This document shows positions 9,105 through 17,742 of a DNA stretch of 64,000 nt, piece by piece. A program made the position numbers and the translations under genes. Source of the stretch: Acidobacteriaceae bacterium (GTDB lineage: Bacteria; Acidobacteriota; Terriglobia; Terriglobales; Acidobacteriaceae); assembly GCA_025350325.1 (NCBI GenBank), contig JANXYB010000055.1:1-64000 (forward strand), written 5' to 3'. How positions within the stretch are numbered: position 1 is the first letter of the stretch; each line of letters opens with the position of its first letter. The notes under the pieces are model-generated. The model was not told the origin of the DNA. It worked only from the letters and a program-made list of their open reading frames with translations, and searched no databases.

Positions 9105-10391
9105 CTACTTCGTGTCCTGACCGGAGGGGTAGTAGCCGCGCTTGGCGATGACTTCCATGCCCGGCAGGCTCACACGCACCTCGATCTTGCGGAATTTTCC
9201 ATCTATCAAAGGTTCGTGGCTGGCATAGACAAGGGTGTATTGGGTGCGCGCTTCTTCCGCGATCTTGGCGTAGCTTCTCTCAATCCCGCTCAAGTCGCGT
9301 TCTGAGTCGAGATAGCCGCCGGTGGCCTGGGTGTATGCGTACAACCGGTTGTCGTACATCGTAAAGGGTAAATGGAAGCGGCTGATGTAGCCCTCGCCCC
9401 AACGAGCCGAATCGCCCACTGCGGTGCCGTAGACCGCGATCTTGTTGGTTTGCAGATAGCGCAATACGTCTCTGTAGGTCGCTTTACTGCCGTATTCTTT
9501 GCCATCCGAAATGACGTAGATGATGCGACGGCGTCCCTTGGGCCGGTCAGAAAGCGACCGGGCCGCTTTTAAAATTGCGTCGTTCAGCGTGTGAATTTCT
9601 TTGGGAATCGTGATGAACGTGCTGTTGCCCGCGGAACGCCCCGCCTGCAGGTTCGGGTCAACGCAGTTACCATTCTGGCGGATGTTGCAACTTGCAAAGG
9701 GACCATCGTTAACCGGCGTCAATTCTTCGCGCCCCACCGCCTTGGTCATCGCCAGCACTGCTGGCAACCGGCTGCTCTGCGCTCCGGTAAACCCTGTACG
9801 CTCCTGGGCTCCATTGTTGTACGAGAAGACGGCAACCTCGTCATAGGGGGTCAACGCGCCCTGAATGGCGCCGAGGGAGTTATTCACCTTGGCCATAACG
9901 TCGGCCGTTAGGCTCTGGTCAAGCACAAAAGCGATCGACAGTGGAGCGGGATCGGTAGTGAAAATTTTCAATGCTTCGCGTGTGTCGTTCTCGTAGATTT
10001 TGAAATCACGCCACGTCAGGCCCGAAACCAATTTTCCCTTTAAATCTTTGACTGTGACCGGCACTTCTACGTAGGTCGCGTTCAGTACTAGCCGGCTTCC
10101 GATGTCTTGGGGGGTGGCGGACTCGGGGGCGGCGGTCTGAATAGTGTCTTTGACCTGGCTAGGTGGGGTCTGTGAACTGGGGGCCTGTGGCTGATCGGTA
10201 GATGTCGAGCTCCCTGTTAAGGAAGGGCTTGACCCGGCACCGAGGCCGGGCGTGATCGGACCGCTTGTGCCAGCCAATGGCGCCGGAGCCTGAGGAGCCG
10301 GTGCGTCAGGGACGGATTGCTGCTGCGCCCCTGCTGTAAAGCCCAAGGTGAGAATTACGGTTAGCGCCACTGCGCTGAATCCTAGTTTCAC
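9105..10391 (-). CDS. Secreted VWA-domain protein of the acidobacterial TIGR03436 type
   Basis: A GTG at 10391, 10 nt after GGGGAG, opens a signal peptide ending near GAQQQ, and is preferred to the TTG at 10550. A Pro/Ser/Thr-rich linker (residues 25-95) leads to a beta domain (VLNATYVEVPVTVKDLKGK) and then a von Willebrand A domain near residues 150-400. The metal-site motif is degenerate: it reads LDQSLTADV where D-x-S-x-S is usual. The end (RKIEVRVSLPGMEVIAKRGYYP) is the hallmark C-terminus of this family. Function is unknown; VWA domains usually mediate protein contacts. It is divergent from a second VWA gene. Confidence 0.85.
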   Translation of the reverse strand: MKLGFSAVALTVILTLGFTAGAQQQSVPDAPAPQAPAPLAGTSGPITPGLGAGSSPSLTGSSTSTDQPQAPSSQTPPSQVKDTIQTAAPESATPQDIGSRLVLNATYVEVPVTVKDLKGKLVSGLTWRDFKIYENDTREALKIFTTDPAPLSIAFVLDQSLTADVMAKVNNSLGAIQGALTPYDEVAVFSYNNGAQERTGFTGAQSSRLPAVLAMTKAVGREELTPVNDGPFASCNIRQNGNCVDPNLQAGRSAGNSTFITIPKEIHTLNDAILKAARSLSDRPKGRRRIIYVISDGKEYGSKATYRDVLRYLQTNKIAVYGTAVGDSARWGEGYISRFHLPFTMYDNRLYAYTQATGGYLDSERDLSGIERSYAKIAEEARTQYTLVYASHEPLIDGKFRKIEVRVSLPGMEVIAKRGYYPSGQDTK

Positions 10392-10549
10392 AGGTATTTT
10401 CTCCCCAGGGCCGCCACTATGGTTTGGATGCACCCCGCGCCCACGAAGTCGAGTAAGCAAGGCCGCATTCGTCAGACTATCAGACGCACCAGCCGCTTGC
10501 AGGGTGCTCGACCACAGCCTAAATACTTCAGGTATGCTCTCTTCGAGCA

Positions 10550-11635
10550 ATGAAAATCGTCAAACTGATTGAGATGCGCTTTTATTTGAGACTCGCCGTT
10601 CTAGTGCTTGCCATGCCGATGGTGTCGGCGGTCACGTGGGCTCAACTTGTTCCCTCGCCAGATGCTCCACCTGTCAGCACCGCTCCTCCGCCTGCACCGG
10701 AAGAAGACGCAGTCGCGACTCTCAAGCTGAACGTAAATCTTGTAGATCTGTTTTTCACCGTGACTGACAAACAGGGAAATTTAGTTCCGCATCTCTCGAA
10801 GTCCGATTGCTCAGTCAGCGAAGATAAAGCGCCGCAAACCATCAAGAATTTCACCGCCGAGACCCATCTGCCGCTAACCCTGGGCATTCTTCTTGACACT
10901 TCGGGCAGCCAATACCGAGTTCTGCCCTTGGAGCAAGAGGCGGGCAGCGCCTTTCTGCAGCGCGTGCTCAAAGCCAAGGACCAGGCATTTTTGCTGTCTT
11001 TTGACGTCAACGTCGACCTGCTGCAGGACTTCACCAACAGCCCGCGCACTCTGACGCACGCCATGGCAAAGGCGGAGATCAATACCGCAGGCGGTAACGG
11101 AGCAGCCGGCATCCCGGGCGCAGGTGGAGGCACCATTCCAACCTACGGAACGCCTAAGGGAACGCTGCTTTACGACGCCGTTTACCTGGCCTCGCGCGAG
11201 AAGCTGAATCAAGAAAGCGGCCGCAAGGCGATGATTATCCTCACCGACGGCGATGATCAGGGCAGCGAACACAAAATCAGCGAAGCCATTGCCGCAGCGC
11301 AAAAGTCAAACGCCATCATCTACGTCATCCTCATCGCCGATACGGGCTTCTACGGCAACTTCGGTTACAGCGGCTACTCCGCCTCCAGGCGCATGTCAGA
11401 AGAAACCGGCGGCCGCCTGATCAATGTCGGCAACAACGGCAAGAAACTAGAGGCGGCCTTCCAACAGATTGAGGATGAACTGCGCACACAATACGTGCTC
11501 AGCTACACGCCCACCAATGCGAAGCAAGACGGAACTTTCCGCCGCATCGGAATGCAGTGCAAAGGCGATGGAATGAAAGTGCAGGTACGTAAGGGCTATT
11601 ACGCTCCCTCTGCGGAAAGTAACAACGACAGATAG
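10550..11635 (+). CDS. Secreted VWA-domain protein, TIGR03436 type
   Basis: Paralogue of the divergent neighbour. A hydrophobic signal peptide (cleavage near VTWAQ) and a short Pro-rich linker precede a beta domain (LKLNVNLVDLFFTVTDKQGN) and the VWA domain. Here the metal-ion site is intact: D-T-S-G-S in GILLDTSGSQ, with a later ILTDGDDQGS. A Gly-rich insertion lies near residues 180-200. The protein ends with the family motif VQVRKGYYAP. There is no strong Shine-Dalgarno site; a TATGCT hexamer lies 11 nt before the ATG, so the mRNA may have almost no leader. An alternative ATG is at 10574. Role unknown. Confidence 0.87.
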   Translation: MKIVKLIEMRFYLRLAVLVLAMPMVSAVTWAQLVPSPDAPPVSTAPPPAPEEDAVATLKLNVNLVDLFFTVTDKQGNLVPHLSKSDCSVSEDKAPQTIKNFTAETHLPLTLGILLDTSGSQYRVLPLEQEAGSAFLQRVLKAKDQAFLLSFDVNVDLLQDFTNSPRTLTHAMAKAEINTAGGNGAAGIPGAGGGTIPTYGTPKGTLLYDAVYLASREKLNQESGRKAMIILTDGDDQGSEHKISEAIAAAQKSNAIIYVILIADTGFYGNFGYSGYSASRRMSEETGGRLINVGNNGKKLEAAFQQIEDELRTQYVLSYTPTNAKQDGTFRRIGMQCKGDGMKVQVRKGYYAPSAESNNDR

Positions 11636-11824
11636 GCGAGATAGGCGCCCCCTCAAGGACCATCACCGGTTGGTAAGCGGTCGTTGCCCATTTGGTTGAT
11701 CCGCAATTTTTATACACGCATATTTACACGGTTGGGAAGAAAGTTCATCGCGCCGGCGACCTCGCTTCCTCCACTCGAAGCTGTAGTTTGCAAATTTAGA
11801 ACCTTGTATGAGCATTGAATCAAG

Positions 11825-11845
11825 TGTTTCCACAGATTATCCACA
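11825..11845 (+). promoter_or_regulatory. DnaA-box-like pair in an otherwise empty gap
   Basis: TTATCCACA at 11837-11845 matches the DnaA box consensus exactly, and GTTTCCACA at 11825-11833 is a partial match next to it. No replication genes are nearby, so this is unlikely to be oriC; a chance match or a DnaA titration/regulatory site is possible. The rest of the gap 11636-11941 holds no gene. Confidence 0.3.
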
Positions 11846-11941
11846 AAAACACTAATATGGCGACCCGCATGCAATCCGCTACTAAGCGCGTATCTTATAG
11901 CCGCTATGCGGCACGGATGGTGACTCATGCAGGATCTATTT

Positions 11942-12964
11942 ATGAAGGCTGCCATAGTTTTAGGGGCGGCATTAGCTACAGCGTCAAGCTTTCCATCAAC
12001 GGCTCAACAACAGCCCACCAACACCCCCCAACAGCAAACCTCTCCGTCTGGTCAGCCCAGCATGGGCACACAGACCAGTCCCAGCATGGGCACACAGACC
12101 AGTCCCAGCATGGGCACACAGACCAGTCCCGGCATGGCTCCGCAGAACAATCCCGGCATGCAAAACCCTGCCGCGTCACAACCTGCCGCCGCCCCTGAGG
12201 CCACCGCTTCTCAAACCAATACAACTGACCGCGAGATGCGTCCAGTCAACGGAGAACTCGTCGGCAAGTTAGATTCGACCTCGGCAAAGGCCGGTGACAA
12301 TGTTGTGGTCAAGACAAAAGAGGACATAAAGATCGCGGACGGCACCGACATTCCCAAGGGCTCTAAGCTTGTCGGTCGTGTGACCGGTGTTCAGCCGCGC
12401 GGCCAAGGCAAAGATAATTCGCAGATCGCGATTCGGTTTGATCACGCCGAATTGAACGGCGGCCAAAACCTGCCGATCCAGTCGGAGATTCAGGCAATCG
12501 CGCCCGCCAACAACGATTCAAACAGCTCCGCAAACACAACGGGAGCTCCCATGGCGAGCACTGTCCCGGCGGGAAGTGCGTCGACCCGCACGGCATCGTC
12601 GAACAATGGCATGGGCTCGACGGCCTCCAACAACAGCGGGATGAATGGCAGCACCGGCGCTAGCCGTCCCAACGGAGCAAGCACGGGCACCGAACAAAGC
12701 GGTGCAATGTCTCAAAACGGTAGCGCGCCAGCGGCTGGGACAGTGGTGTCTCGTAACGGAAATATCGCCATCCGCACCACCGCCATCTCCGGGCTGCTGA
12801 TCGCTAACAACGCTCCGGGGCAAACCGACCCGCGCATGGCTTCGGCCTCGGGCATCCTGCTCGGTGCCAAGAGCGACATTCACCTCGACGGCGGCACCCA
12901 GGTTGTGCTCGGTGTATCCGCGTCCGGCGCACCTGCAGCAGGTGCCGCGACGCCCAATCGGTAG
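11942..12964 (+). CDS. Secreted low-complexity protein with a small conserved beta domain
   Basis: ATG at 11942 follows AGGA by 8 nt and begins a signal peptide cleaved near STAQQQ. Residues 20-85 are Gln/Pro/Ser/Met-rich and include three perfect copies of the octapeptide encoded by a 24-bp repeat. Residues about 90-185 form a conserved domain (VNGELVGKLDSTSAKAGDNV, DIPKGSKLVGRVTGV, IAIRFDHAEL) resembling the beta-barrel of TrbI/VirB10-like proteins, where the motif typically starts from a promise of stable, soluble strands. The rest is Ser/Asn/Gly-rich and ends with a second conserved stretch (LLGAKSDIHLDGGTQVVLGV). I do not know its function; the architecture suggests a secreted or envelope protein. 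A strong terminator follows. Confidence 0.7.
   Translation: MKAAIVLGAALATASSFPSTAQQQPTNTPQQQTSPSGQPSMGTQTSPSMGTQTSPSMGTQTSPGMAPQNNPGMQNPAASQPAAAPEATASQTNTTDREMRPVNGELVGKLDSTSAKAGDNVVVKTKEDIKIADGTDIPKGSKLVGRVTGVQPRGQGKDNSQIAIRFDHAELNGGQNLPIQSEIQAIAPANNDSNSSANTTGAPMASTVPAGSASTRTASSNNGMGSTASNNSGMNGSTGASRPNGASTGTEQSGAMSQNGSAPAAGTVVSRNGNIAIRTTAISGLLIANNAPGQTDPRMASASGILLGAKSDIHLDGGTQVVLGVSASGAPAAGAATPNR
12059..12130 (+). repeat. Three perfect tandem copies of a 24-bp unit inside a coding region
   Basis: Units at 12059-12082, 12083-12106 and 12107-12130 are identical and each encodes SMGTQTSP. Identity at the DNA level implies recent slippage or expansion. Confidence 0.95.
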
Positions 12965-12989
12965 ACAAGACAACGCAACTCGCAGCGCG

Positions 12990-13016
12990 CAGGACCGGAA
13001 TGTCGTTCCGGTCCTG
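12990..13016 (+). terminator. Strong hairpin terminator
   Basis: An 11-bp perfect stem (CAGGACCGGAA / TTCCGGTCCTG) with a TGTCG loop is followed by AATCTTTTGC, 25 bp after the preceding stop codon. Confidence 0.8.
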
Positions 13017-13023
13017 AATCTTT

Positions 13024-13052
13024 TGCAAACAACGAGTCACCGTTGTTTTGCA
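13024..13052. repeat. Second hairpin directly after the terminator
   Basis: TGCAAACAACG pairs with CGTTGTTTTGCA (one-base bulge) around a 6-nt loop. It may be a back-up terminator. Confidence 0.5.
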
Positions 13053-13158
13053 ACTGAGTAATCTAGTGCGCAAGATCACACATCGGTAGTATCTGCGATG
13101 CAGGGAGGATAGGCGACGGGGTAAAACCGGTCACCTCAATCCAGCCGAGAGGATTCTC

Positions 13159-13410
13159 ATGGAGCAAGACGGCGCTTTCGACGAAAACTTTGAAATTAGT
13201 CCGCGTTTTCGCAGCATTATCGAGGAGCGCATAGCCCGCCTCGAACGCGACGTCGCGGACGACGAGGCCGGGTTGGAGCAGCTCTCGCACAGCGACCACA
13301 TCCGCCGGCACATGCGTTTGGTTGCGGCACAGCGGGCCGAATCTGTTCGCATGAGACAATTCCTTAACCGATCCGGGATTAGACTGCCCCGACCGCAAAC
13401 CTCCCTCTGA
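13159..13410 (+). CDS. Small helical protein of unknown function, 83 residues
   Basis: The ATG follows GAGAGG by 7 nt. The product is charged and predicted all-helical, probably coiled coil (residues 15-70, SIIEERIARLERDVADDEAG), with no cysteine, membrane segment or signal. Codon use is like the neighbours. It stands alone between a terminator and the phzF-like gene. No family recognised. Confidence 0.65.
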   Translation: MEQDGAFDENFEISPRFRSIIEERIARLERDVADDEAGLEQLSHSDHIRRHMRLVAAQRAESVRMRQFLNRSGIRLPRPQTSL

Positions 13411-13586
13411 ATCGTCCCATCATTGCTGTGCGGAGGGTCGCCAGACTCACGACGCGGCACGGCCAGGCGAGACACTCAATCGCCCCGCGATACAGCTAAA
13501 TCTCATTTCCGTGTCCCGCGTGATGGTCGTTCTTAATAACGCCGTCGGGGTTTTGCGGTGCATCATGTGTGCGCCATAATAAATCG

Positions 13587-14510
13587 ATGAGCGCTTCTTC
13601 GACTGGCACTGCAATCACGCTGGATTACTACATTGTGGACGTCTTCACGGGCACCGCGCTCGAAGGGAATTCGCTTGCCGTTGTGATGAACTCCGTCGGG
13701 CTGCCTACCAAACGGATGCAATCTATAGCCCGTGAATTCAACCTCTCTGAAACCACCTTTGTCGAGCGCCGTGCAGTACCGCTAGAGCAGGCAGAAGGGG
13801 TGCGGGTCCGCATTTTCACCACGAAAGAAGAGTTACCCTTTGCCGGGCATCCTACGCTTGGCACGGCGAGCATACTCAAGCTCACGGCCCCTGAAGTTAT
13901 GCAGGATAACATCGTGACCCTGGCGCTCAACGTCGGTCCGGTGCCGGTACGATTTGAACCCGCTGAGGGCGAAAATGCGGGCGTCTTCGGTGAGATGACG
14001 CAGCGCGATCCGGAGTTCGGCGAAGTGCTCGATACCGCAGAGGTCGCGCGCCTCATCGGGCTTACTCCTGAAGACATGAACTCCGCGCTGACGCCCCAGG
14101 TCGTTTCTACAGGAACGGCGTTTGCGATTGTCGCGCTGCGCTCCGCAGAATCGCTGGCCCGATTGCGGGTGAACCAGGACGAAGCCCCAGCTTATTTGCG
14201 CTCGCGCGGTGCACGCTGGTTCTATGTATTAGGCCCAACCGGCAAGCACCAGCCTGCATGGAGCGCAAGAATGCAATTCTATGGCGGCGAAGATCCCGCC
14301 ACCGGCTCAGCCGCCGGCTGCGCCATTAGCTACCTCGTCGAGAACAATGCGGTTCCGTCCAGCCAGCGCGTTCATCTCCGGCAAGGAGTGGAGATTGGAA
14401 GGCCCAGCAATATTTTCCTATCTGCCAAAAAGGAATCAGGGAAGGTAACAGATGTACGCGTGGCCGGCAGCACCGTTCTGGTTGCAAAGGGACAGCTTTT
14501 CCTGCCGTAA
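13587..14510 (+). CDS. PhzF-family isomerase/epimerase
   Basis: Belongs to the diaminopimelate-epimerase-fold PhzF family, whose best known member isomerises DHHA in phenazine synthesis; most homologues act on other unknown substrates. It has the family start (YYIVDVFTGTALEGN), the catalytic Glu55 in LSETTFV, the G-H-P-T-LGTA segment and the second-half signature GEDPATGSAAG. Length of 307 residues is normal. No other phenazine gene is nearby, so phenazine production is not implied. The ATG at 13587 has CATAAT 6 nt upstream and no Shine-Dalgarno site, suggesting a leaderless mRNA; an in-frame GTG exists at 13569. Confidence 0.88.
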   Translation: MSASSTGTAITLDYYIVDVFTGTALEGNSLAVVMNSVGLPTKRMQSIAREFNLSETTFVERRAVPLEQAEGVRVRIFTTKEELPFAGHPTLGTASILKLTAPEVMQDNIVTLALNVGPVPVRFEPAEGENAGVFGEMTQRDPEFGEVLDTAEVARLIGLTPEDMNSALTPQVVSTGTAFAIVALRSAESLARLRVNQDEAPAYLRSRGARWFYVLGPTGKHQPAWSARMQFYGGEDPATGSAAGCAISYLVENNAVPSSQRVHLRQGVEIGRPSNIFLSAKKESGKVTDVRVAGSTVLVAKGQLFLP

Positions 14511-14955
14511 TACACACGCTTTCAACAGATTTTCATATACCCAAGTCAAGCCATGTGTTGCTCCTACATTGTTTGCACTTGTTTCAGGCAAGTTTTCACT
14601 CGGGGTTTCGCTTCCCATTCCCTCTATGCACCACCGGCCGCTGCCCGTACTGTTGCAAAGCATTGCACCTAATCAAGCCGGAACGTACCGGTTTATCAAG
14701 GCATTAACCACAATCTGACCGCAAGTGGGGCTTCCCACACCCGATAGATTGCTGCGATTGCCTGAGGCAGCGCGTTGCTTTTTAGACGATGCGTTCTGAC
14801 CCCAGCAACCGCGACTTTAGTCGGATACCTCGAGCCCCGCTGCGGCCGACGGCCCCGGACATTCAACGAGCCTACCCGCCACAAGAGCGGGCTGAGCAGT
14901 TGTGTGCCTAGAAACAGGGCAAACAAATCTCAGCGAGGAGCGGAAACATTATCCC
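14511..14955. other. 445-bp gap without a recognisable gene
   Basis: No frame shows protein-like sequence. GAGGAG at about 14934-14939 is rather far (17 nt) from the start of the response regulator gene. The remainder carries short imperfect inverted repeats only. Confidence 0.5.
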
Positions 14956-15378
14956 ATGCGGCCTAAAAAAGTAATTCTCTGCGTAGACGACAACGAACAA
15001 GAGCTTTCAGTTCTAAAGTTCATGCTGATCACGAACGGTTACCGCGTTTTATCTGCCACCACCGGCCAGGAGGCGGTCGGCATTTTTGCCGACAATCTCA
15101 TTGATCTTGTATTGGCCGATTTTTCGATGCCGCAGATGAGTGGCGACCAACTGGTCGGCAAGCTCAAACAGATTGCATCCCATGTGCCCATGGTGCTCTT
15201 AGGCGATCCGCAGAAGATGAATGGACAGATTCACAGGGCGGATGCACTACTGGCCAAGAAGACCTGCACTCCGCAAGAATTGCTCGAACGCGTCAAGCTG
15301 ATGAGCGCACGCAAACGTGGCCCGCGCAAAGGCGTCCAACGCCTGCCGCATCCGGCCGAGCTGGCCGTAGCGTCATAA
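14956..15378 (+). CDS. Receiver-only response regulator with an atypical switch residue
   Basis: A single CheY-like receiver domain with no output domain, so it probably acts by protein contact or phosphate relay. The acidic pair D11-D12, phosphoacceptor D55 (LVLADFSMP) and the conserved Lys (K101/K102) are present. The Thr/Ser that normally senses phosphorylation at the end of beta-4 is replaced by Gly83 (PMVLLGDP). A basic tail of about 20 residues follows the domain. The ATG at 14956 matches the family start; the GTG at 14902 would add an unlikely extension. No histidine kinase is adjacent, so its partner is unknown. A hairpin terminator follows. Confidence 0.85.
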   Translation: MRPKKVILCVDDNEQELSVLKFMLITNGYRVLSATTGQEAVGIFADNLIDLVLADFSMPQMSGDQLVGKLKQIASHVPMVLLGDPQKMNGQIHRADALLAKKTCTPQELLERVKLMSARKRGPRKGVQRLPHPAELAVAS

Positions 15379-15396
15379 GCACCAGACCCGCAGTTC

Positions 15397-15428
15397 AGGA
15401 CCAGGTCTCGACCCTCAAGCCTGGTCCT
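15397..15428 (+). terminator. Hairpin terminator after the response regulator
   Basis: A perfect 9-bp stem (AGGACCAGG / CCTGGTCCT) with a 14-nt loop is followed by AAATTTCTAT, 18 bp after the stop codon. The U-tract is weak. Confidence 0.5.
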
Positions 15429-15556
15429 AAATTTCTATCCTCGGCCCTCTAGTCTCTTCCTATACCCCGTTGCTAATCGGCCAACGCCAGAGGTCCACTC
15501 GCCAACCATGCCTGCGCTGGTGTATGTTCTTTCAACATCATTGGAAGTAGGCCCGT

Positions 15557-16660
15557 ATGGACTTGATCCTTGTTCGTTTTCTCTTTATTGCCTTGCTGTC
15601 TGGAGTTTGTTATTTCCTTCATCCCTTTAGTGTTACAAGCTGGGTGGGTGCGGCAGGTGGTGCGGTGGCGGCTGTTGCGGTCATCGTGTTTGAACTCCGT
15701 GTGCGGGCGCTCAGCCTGCGCCGGCTGATTGGCGCTGTAGCTGGCAGCGTGCTCGGAATCTTCGGTGCAGCCCTGTTTTGCCTGGTGCTACGATCAGCAC
15801 CTCTATCTAGTGCAACCTCGGCGGCGGTGCAGATTTTTGTGCTGCTCTTGATGACCTATGTTGGCCTTCTGGTGGGCGCAAACAAGGGTGATCTCTTGAA
15901 CCCTGCAGCCCTCGGCACCGTCTTCAGCGGTGAGAAGCCCACCCGCCGCAGCGCTAAGGTCCTCGACACCAGCGTCATCATCGACGGACGCATCGCCGAC
16001 ATCGCTGAAGCCGGTTTTATTGACGGCGTCATGGTGGTGCCGGAATTTGTGCTGCGCGAACTGCAAATTGTGGCCGACTCTACCGACGGATCGAAGCGGC
16101 AACGCGGTCGGCGCGGCCTCGACATGCTGCAACGTATGCAATCGAACACCAACATCAAGGTGCAGATCGTTCCCGACGATTTTCCATCCATCCGCGAAGT
16201 GGACTTGAAGCTGCTCGAGCTTGCCAAAAAGTGGGAAGCTAAGGTCGTCACCAACGACTTCAACCTGAACAAAGTCGCTCAGCTGCACCGTGTCGAAGTG
16301 CTCAACATTAACGACCTGGCTAACGCGCTCAAGCCCGTCGTACTGCCCGGCGAAAAGATGAATGTGTTGATTCTAAAAGAGGGCAAGGAGTACAACCAGG
16401 GGGTAGGGTACCTCGATGACGGCACCATGGTCGTGGTTGACCACGCGCGCAAAATGATTGGGCGGGCCATTGAGATATCGGTTACCAGCGTGCTGCAGAC
16501 GGCTAGCGGAAAAATGATTTTCGGCAAGATGGAAGAGAATGGCCGTGTCGCCATCGAGCCGCCGCGTGCCGGACCGATTGACTTGGCCCACTTACCGTTC
16601 AATGGTGATAAAGCAGACGGCTCAGACGTTCCTTCACGCCCGGCCACTCCGACGCGATGA
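15557..16660 (+). CDS. Membrane-anchored PIN-TRAM protein (YacL type)
   Basis: Four N-terminal hydrophobic helices (about residues 4-22, 27-46, 57-79 and 86-107) anchor a cytosolic PIN nuclease-fold domain (from about 134) and a C-terminal TRAM domain. The PIN acidic residues are visible in KVLDTSVIIDGRIAD, VVPEFVLRELQ and VVTNDFNLNKVA. TRAM domains bind RNA (KEGKEYNQGVGYLDDGTMVV). Relatives in Firmicutes and Actinobacteria are thought to be membrane-tethered ribonucleases, though the physiological target is not settled. Length of 367 is typical. GGAAG precedes the ATG. The 3' end overlaps the convergent acetyltransferase gene by 62 bp. Confidence 0.9.
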   Translation: MDLILVRFLFIALLSGVCYFLHPFSVTSWVGAAGGAVAAVAVIVFELRVRALSLRRLIGAVAGSVLGIFGAALFCLVLRSAPLSSATSAAVQIFVLLLMTYVGLLVGANKGDLLNPAALGTVFSGEKPTRRSAKVLDTSVIIDGRIADIAEAGFIDGVMVVPEFVLRELQIVADSTDGSKRQRGRRGLDMLQRMQSNTNIKVQIVPDDFPSIREVDLKLLELAKKWEAKVVTNDFNLNKVAQLHRVEVLNINDLANALKPVVLPGEKMNVLILKEGKEYNQGVGYLDDGTMVVVDHARKMIGRAIEISVTSVLQTASGKMIFGKMEENGRVAIEPPRAGPIDLAHLPFNGDKADGSDVPSRPATPTR

Positions 16661-17240
16661 TGGAGTAGCGTAGCGAGTCGCGCGGCGTGAAGTCCGACGC
16701 CAGCCGATGTGCGCGCAGAATGCCTTCGCGTTTGCCTCCGATGCGCTCAATCGCTTTCTGCGAACGAAAATTACGCGCGTCGGTATGAAGGCAGACGCGC
16801 AGCACGCCCCACACTTCAAAGGCGTGAGTCAGCAGCAGAAACTTCGATTCAGAATTGGCTGCGGAGCGGATCGCCGGCCGGCTGAGCCAGGTGTGTCCAA
16901 TTTCGCAGGCATCCGGGAGGTTGCGTGCGTAGCGCGGGTGCCCCTCTGGCCAGCCCCAGAACTCAATGTTAAAAAAGCGTGTCGAGCCGACGAATGCGCC
17001 GTCGCCGTCGCGAATGATTGCAAAGGGCAACGCATGGCCAGCGCTCCGCCAGCGCAGCGCAGTGGCGATGTAGTCGGCCCCTTCTTCCGCGCCCTGCGGC
17101 ACCGGACTCCACTGATAGAGCGTGGGGTCTTCGGCCGCCGCTCTAATCATGGAACCCAGATGATGTTCTTCGAGCGGCTCAAGGACGATGTGCTGCCCGC
17201 GAAGGGCGATGCTAGGTACAGTCTGCAAAATGGGGAACAA
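16599..17240 (-). CDS. GNAT-family N-acetyltransferase (RimJ/RimL-like)
   Basis: Acetyl-CoA-dependent transferase of the RimJ/RimL group, which modifies protein N-termini, amino acids or antibiotics; the acceptor is unknown. Typical elements are ALRGQHIVLEPLEEHHL at the start, beta-4 (CEIGHTWLSRPAIRS) and the C-terminal LHTDARNFRSQKAIERIGGKREG, where the Asn and Ser-x2-A-I-E are conserved. The start is uncertain: TTG at 17240 or TTG at 17228, both close to AGAGG. It overlaps the convergent PIN-TRAM gene by 62 bp at its 3' end. Confidence 0.85.
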   Translation of the reverse strand: MFPILQTVPSIALRGQHIVLEPLEEHHLGSMIRAAAEDPTLYQWSPVPQGAEEGADYIATALRWRSAGHALPFAIIRDGDGAFVGSTRFFNIEFWGWPEGHPRYARNLPDACEIGHTWLSRPAIRSAANSESKFLLLTHAFEVWGVLRVCLHTDARNFRSQKAIERIGGKREGILRAHRLASDFTPRDSLRYSIIASEWPGVKERLSRLLYHH

Positions 17241-17305
17241 CCTCTAAGAAACTGTGGATGCGAGTTCCTGTGCGCAACTAGCCAATAAGCGCCGCGGAAG
17301 GAAAC

Positions 17306-17635
17306 TTAGGTGCGACTAATCGCCAATTCGTTCAGTTCGCTTATCTGAATCACGGGCGCGATGTCGGTGTAGTTAGGGATGTCGCCTTGCAGTTGCTCAG
17401 CATGCGGTAGGAATGCCTCGCTAAAGGCATGCACCGAGTCGCAGGTGAAGCTGGCAATAGCTGCGAAGGGCGCTGGATGCTCTGCAGTCGCGCCGCTCAA
17501 GCCGATCTCAGCCGACGCCGCCTTGAGTGTGTTTCCGAGAAGCCTTACGCACATTGGCATGTGGACTTTTAAATAATAATTCGCGTCGAAATGGCTGCCG
17601 GGACTGGTGGGGTAGAGAATGCTGACTTTTACCAT
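17306..17635 (-). CDS. EthD-family dimeric alpha/beta-barrel protein
   Basis: A small cytosolic protein of the EthD group, first seen in an ETBE degradation cluster; most members have no known reaction. Typical features are MVKVSILYP at the start, the FDANYYLKVHMP segment and a second strand (FAAIASFTCDSVHAFSEAF). The ATG at 17635 follows GAGGA by 6 nt, so the 11-residue longer frame is rejected. At 109 residues it is normal. It lies about 107 bp after the moeZ-like gene on the same strand. Confidence 0.85.
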   Translation of the reverse strand: MVKVSILYPTSPGSHFDANYYLKVHMPMCVRLLGNTLKAASAEIGLSGATAEHPAPFAAIASFTCDSVHAFSEAFLPHAEQLQGDIPNYTDIAPVIQISELNELAISRT

Positions 17636-17742
17636 AATTTCCTCGCTTGCTTTCGTCTTCTTCAGCACCGGTCCGAGGGAAACTTTCAGAATCTCTTGCG
17701 TACCGTTGCGGATGGCTCCCCTATTTAATGTGTCACAGGACC

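Noticed and set aside
11837-11845. DnaA box as part of oriC
   Set aside because: Only one exact box and no dnaA, dnaN or gidA in the window.
13587-14510. Part of a phenazine cluster
   Set aside because: PhzF-family proteins are widespread and no other phz gene is near.
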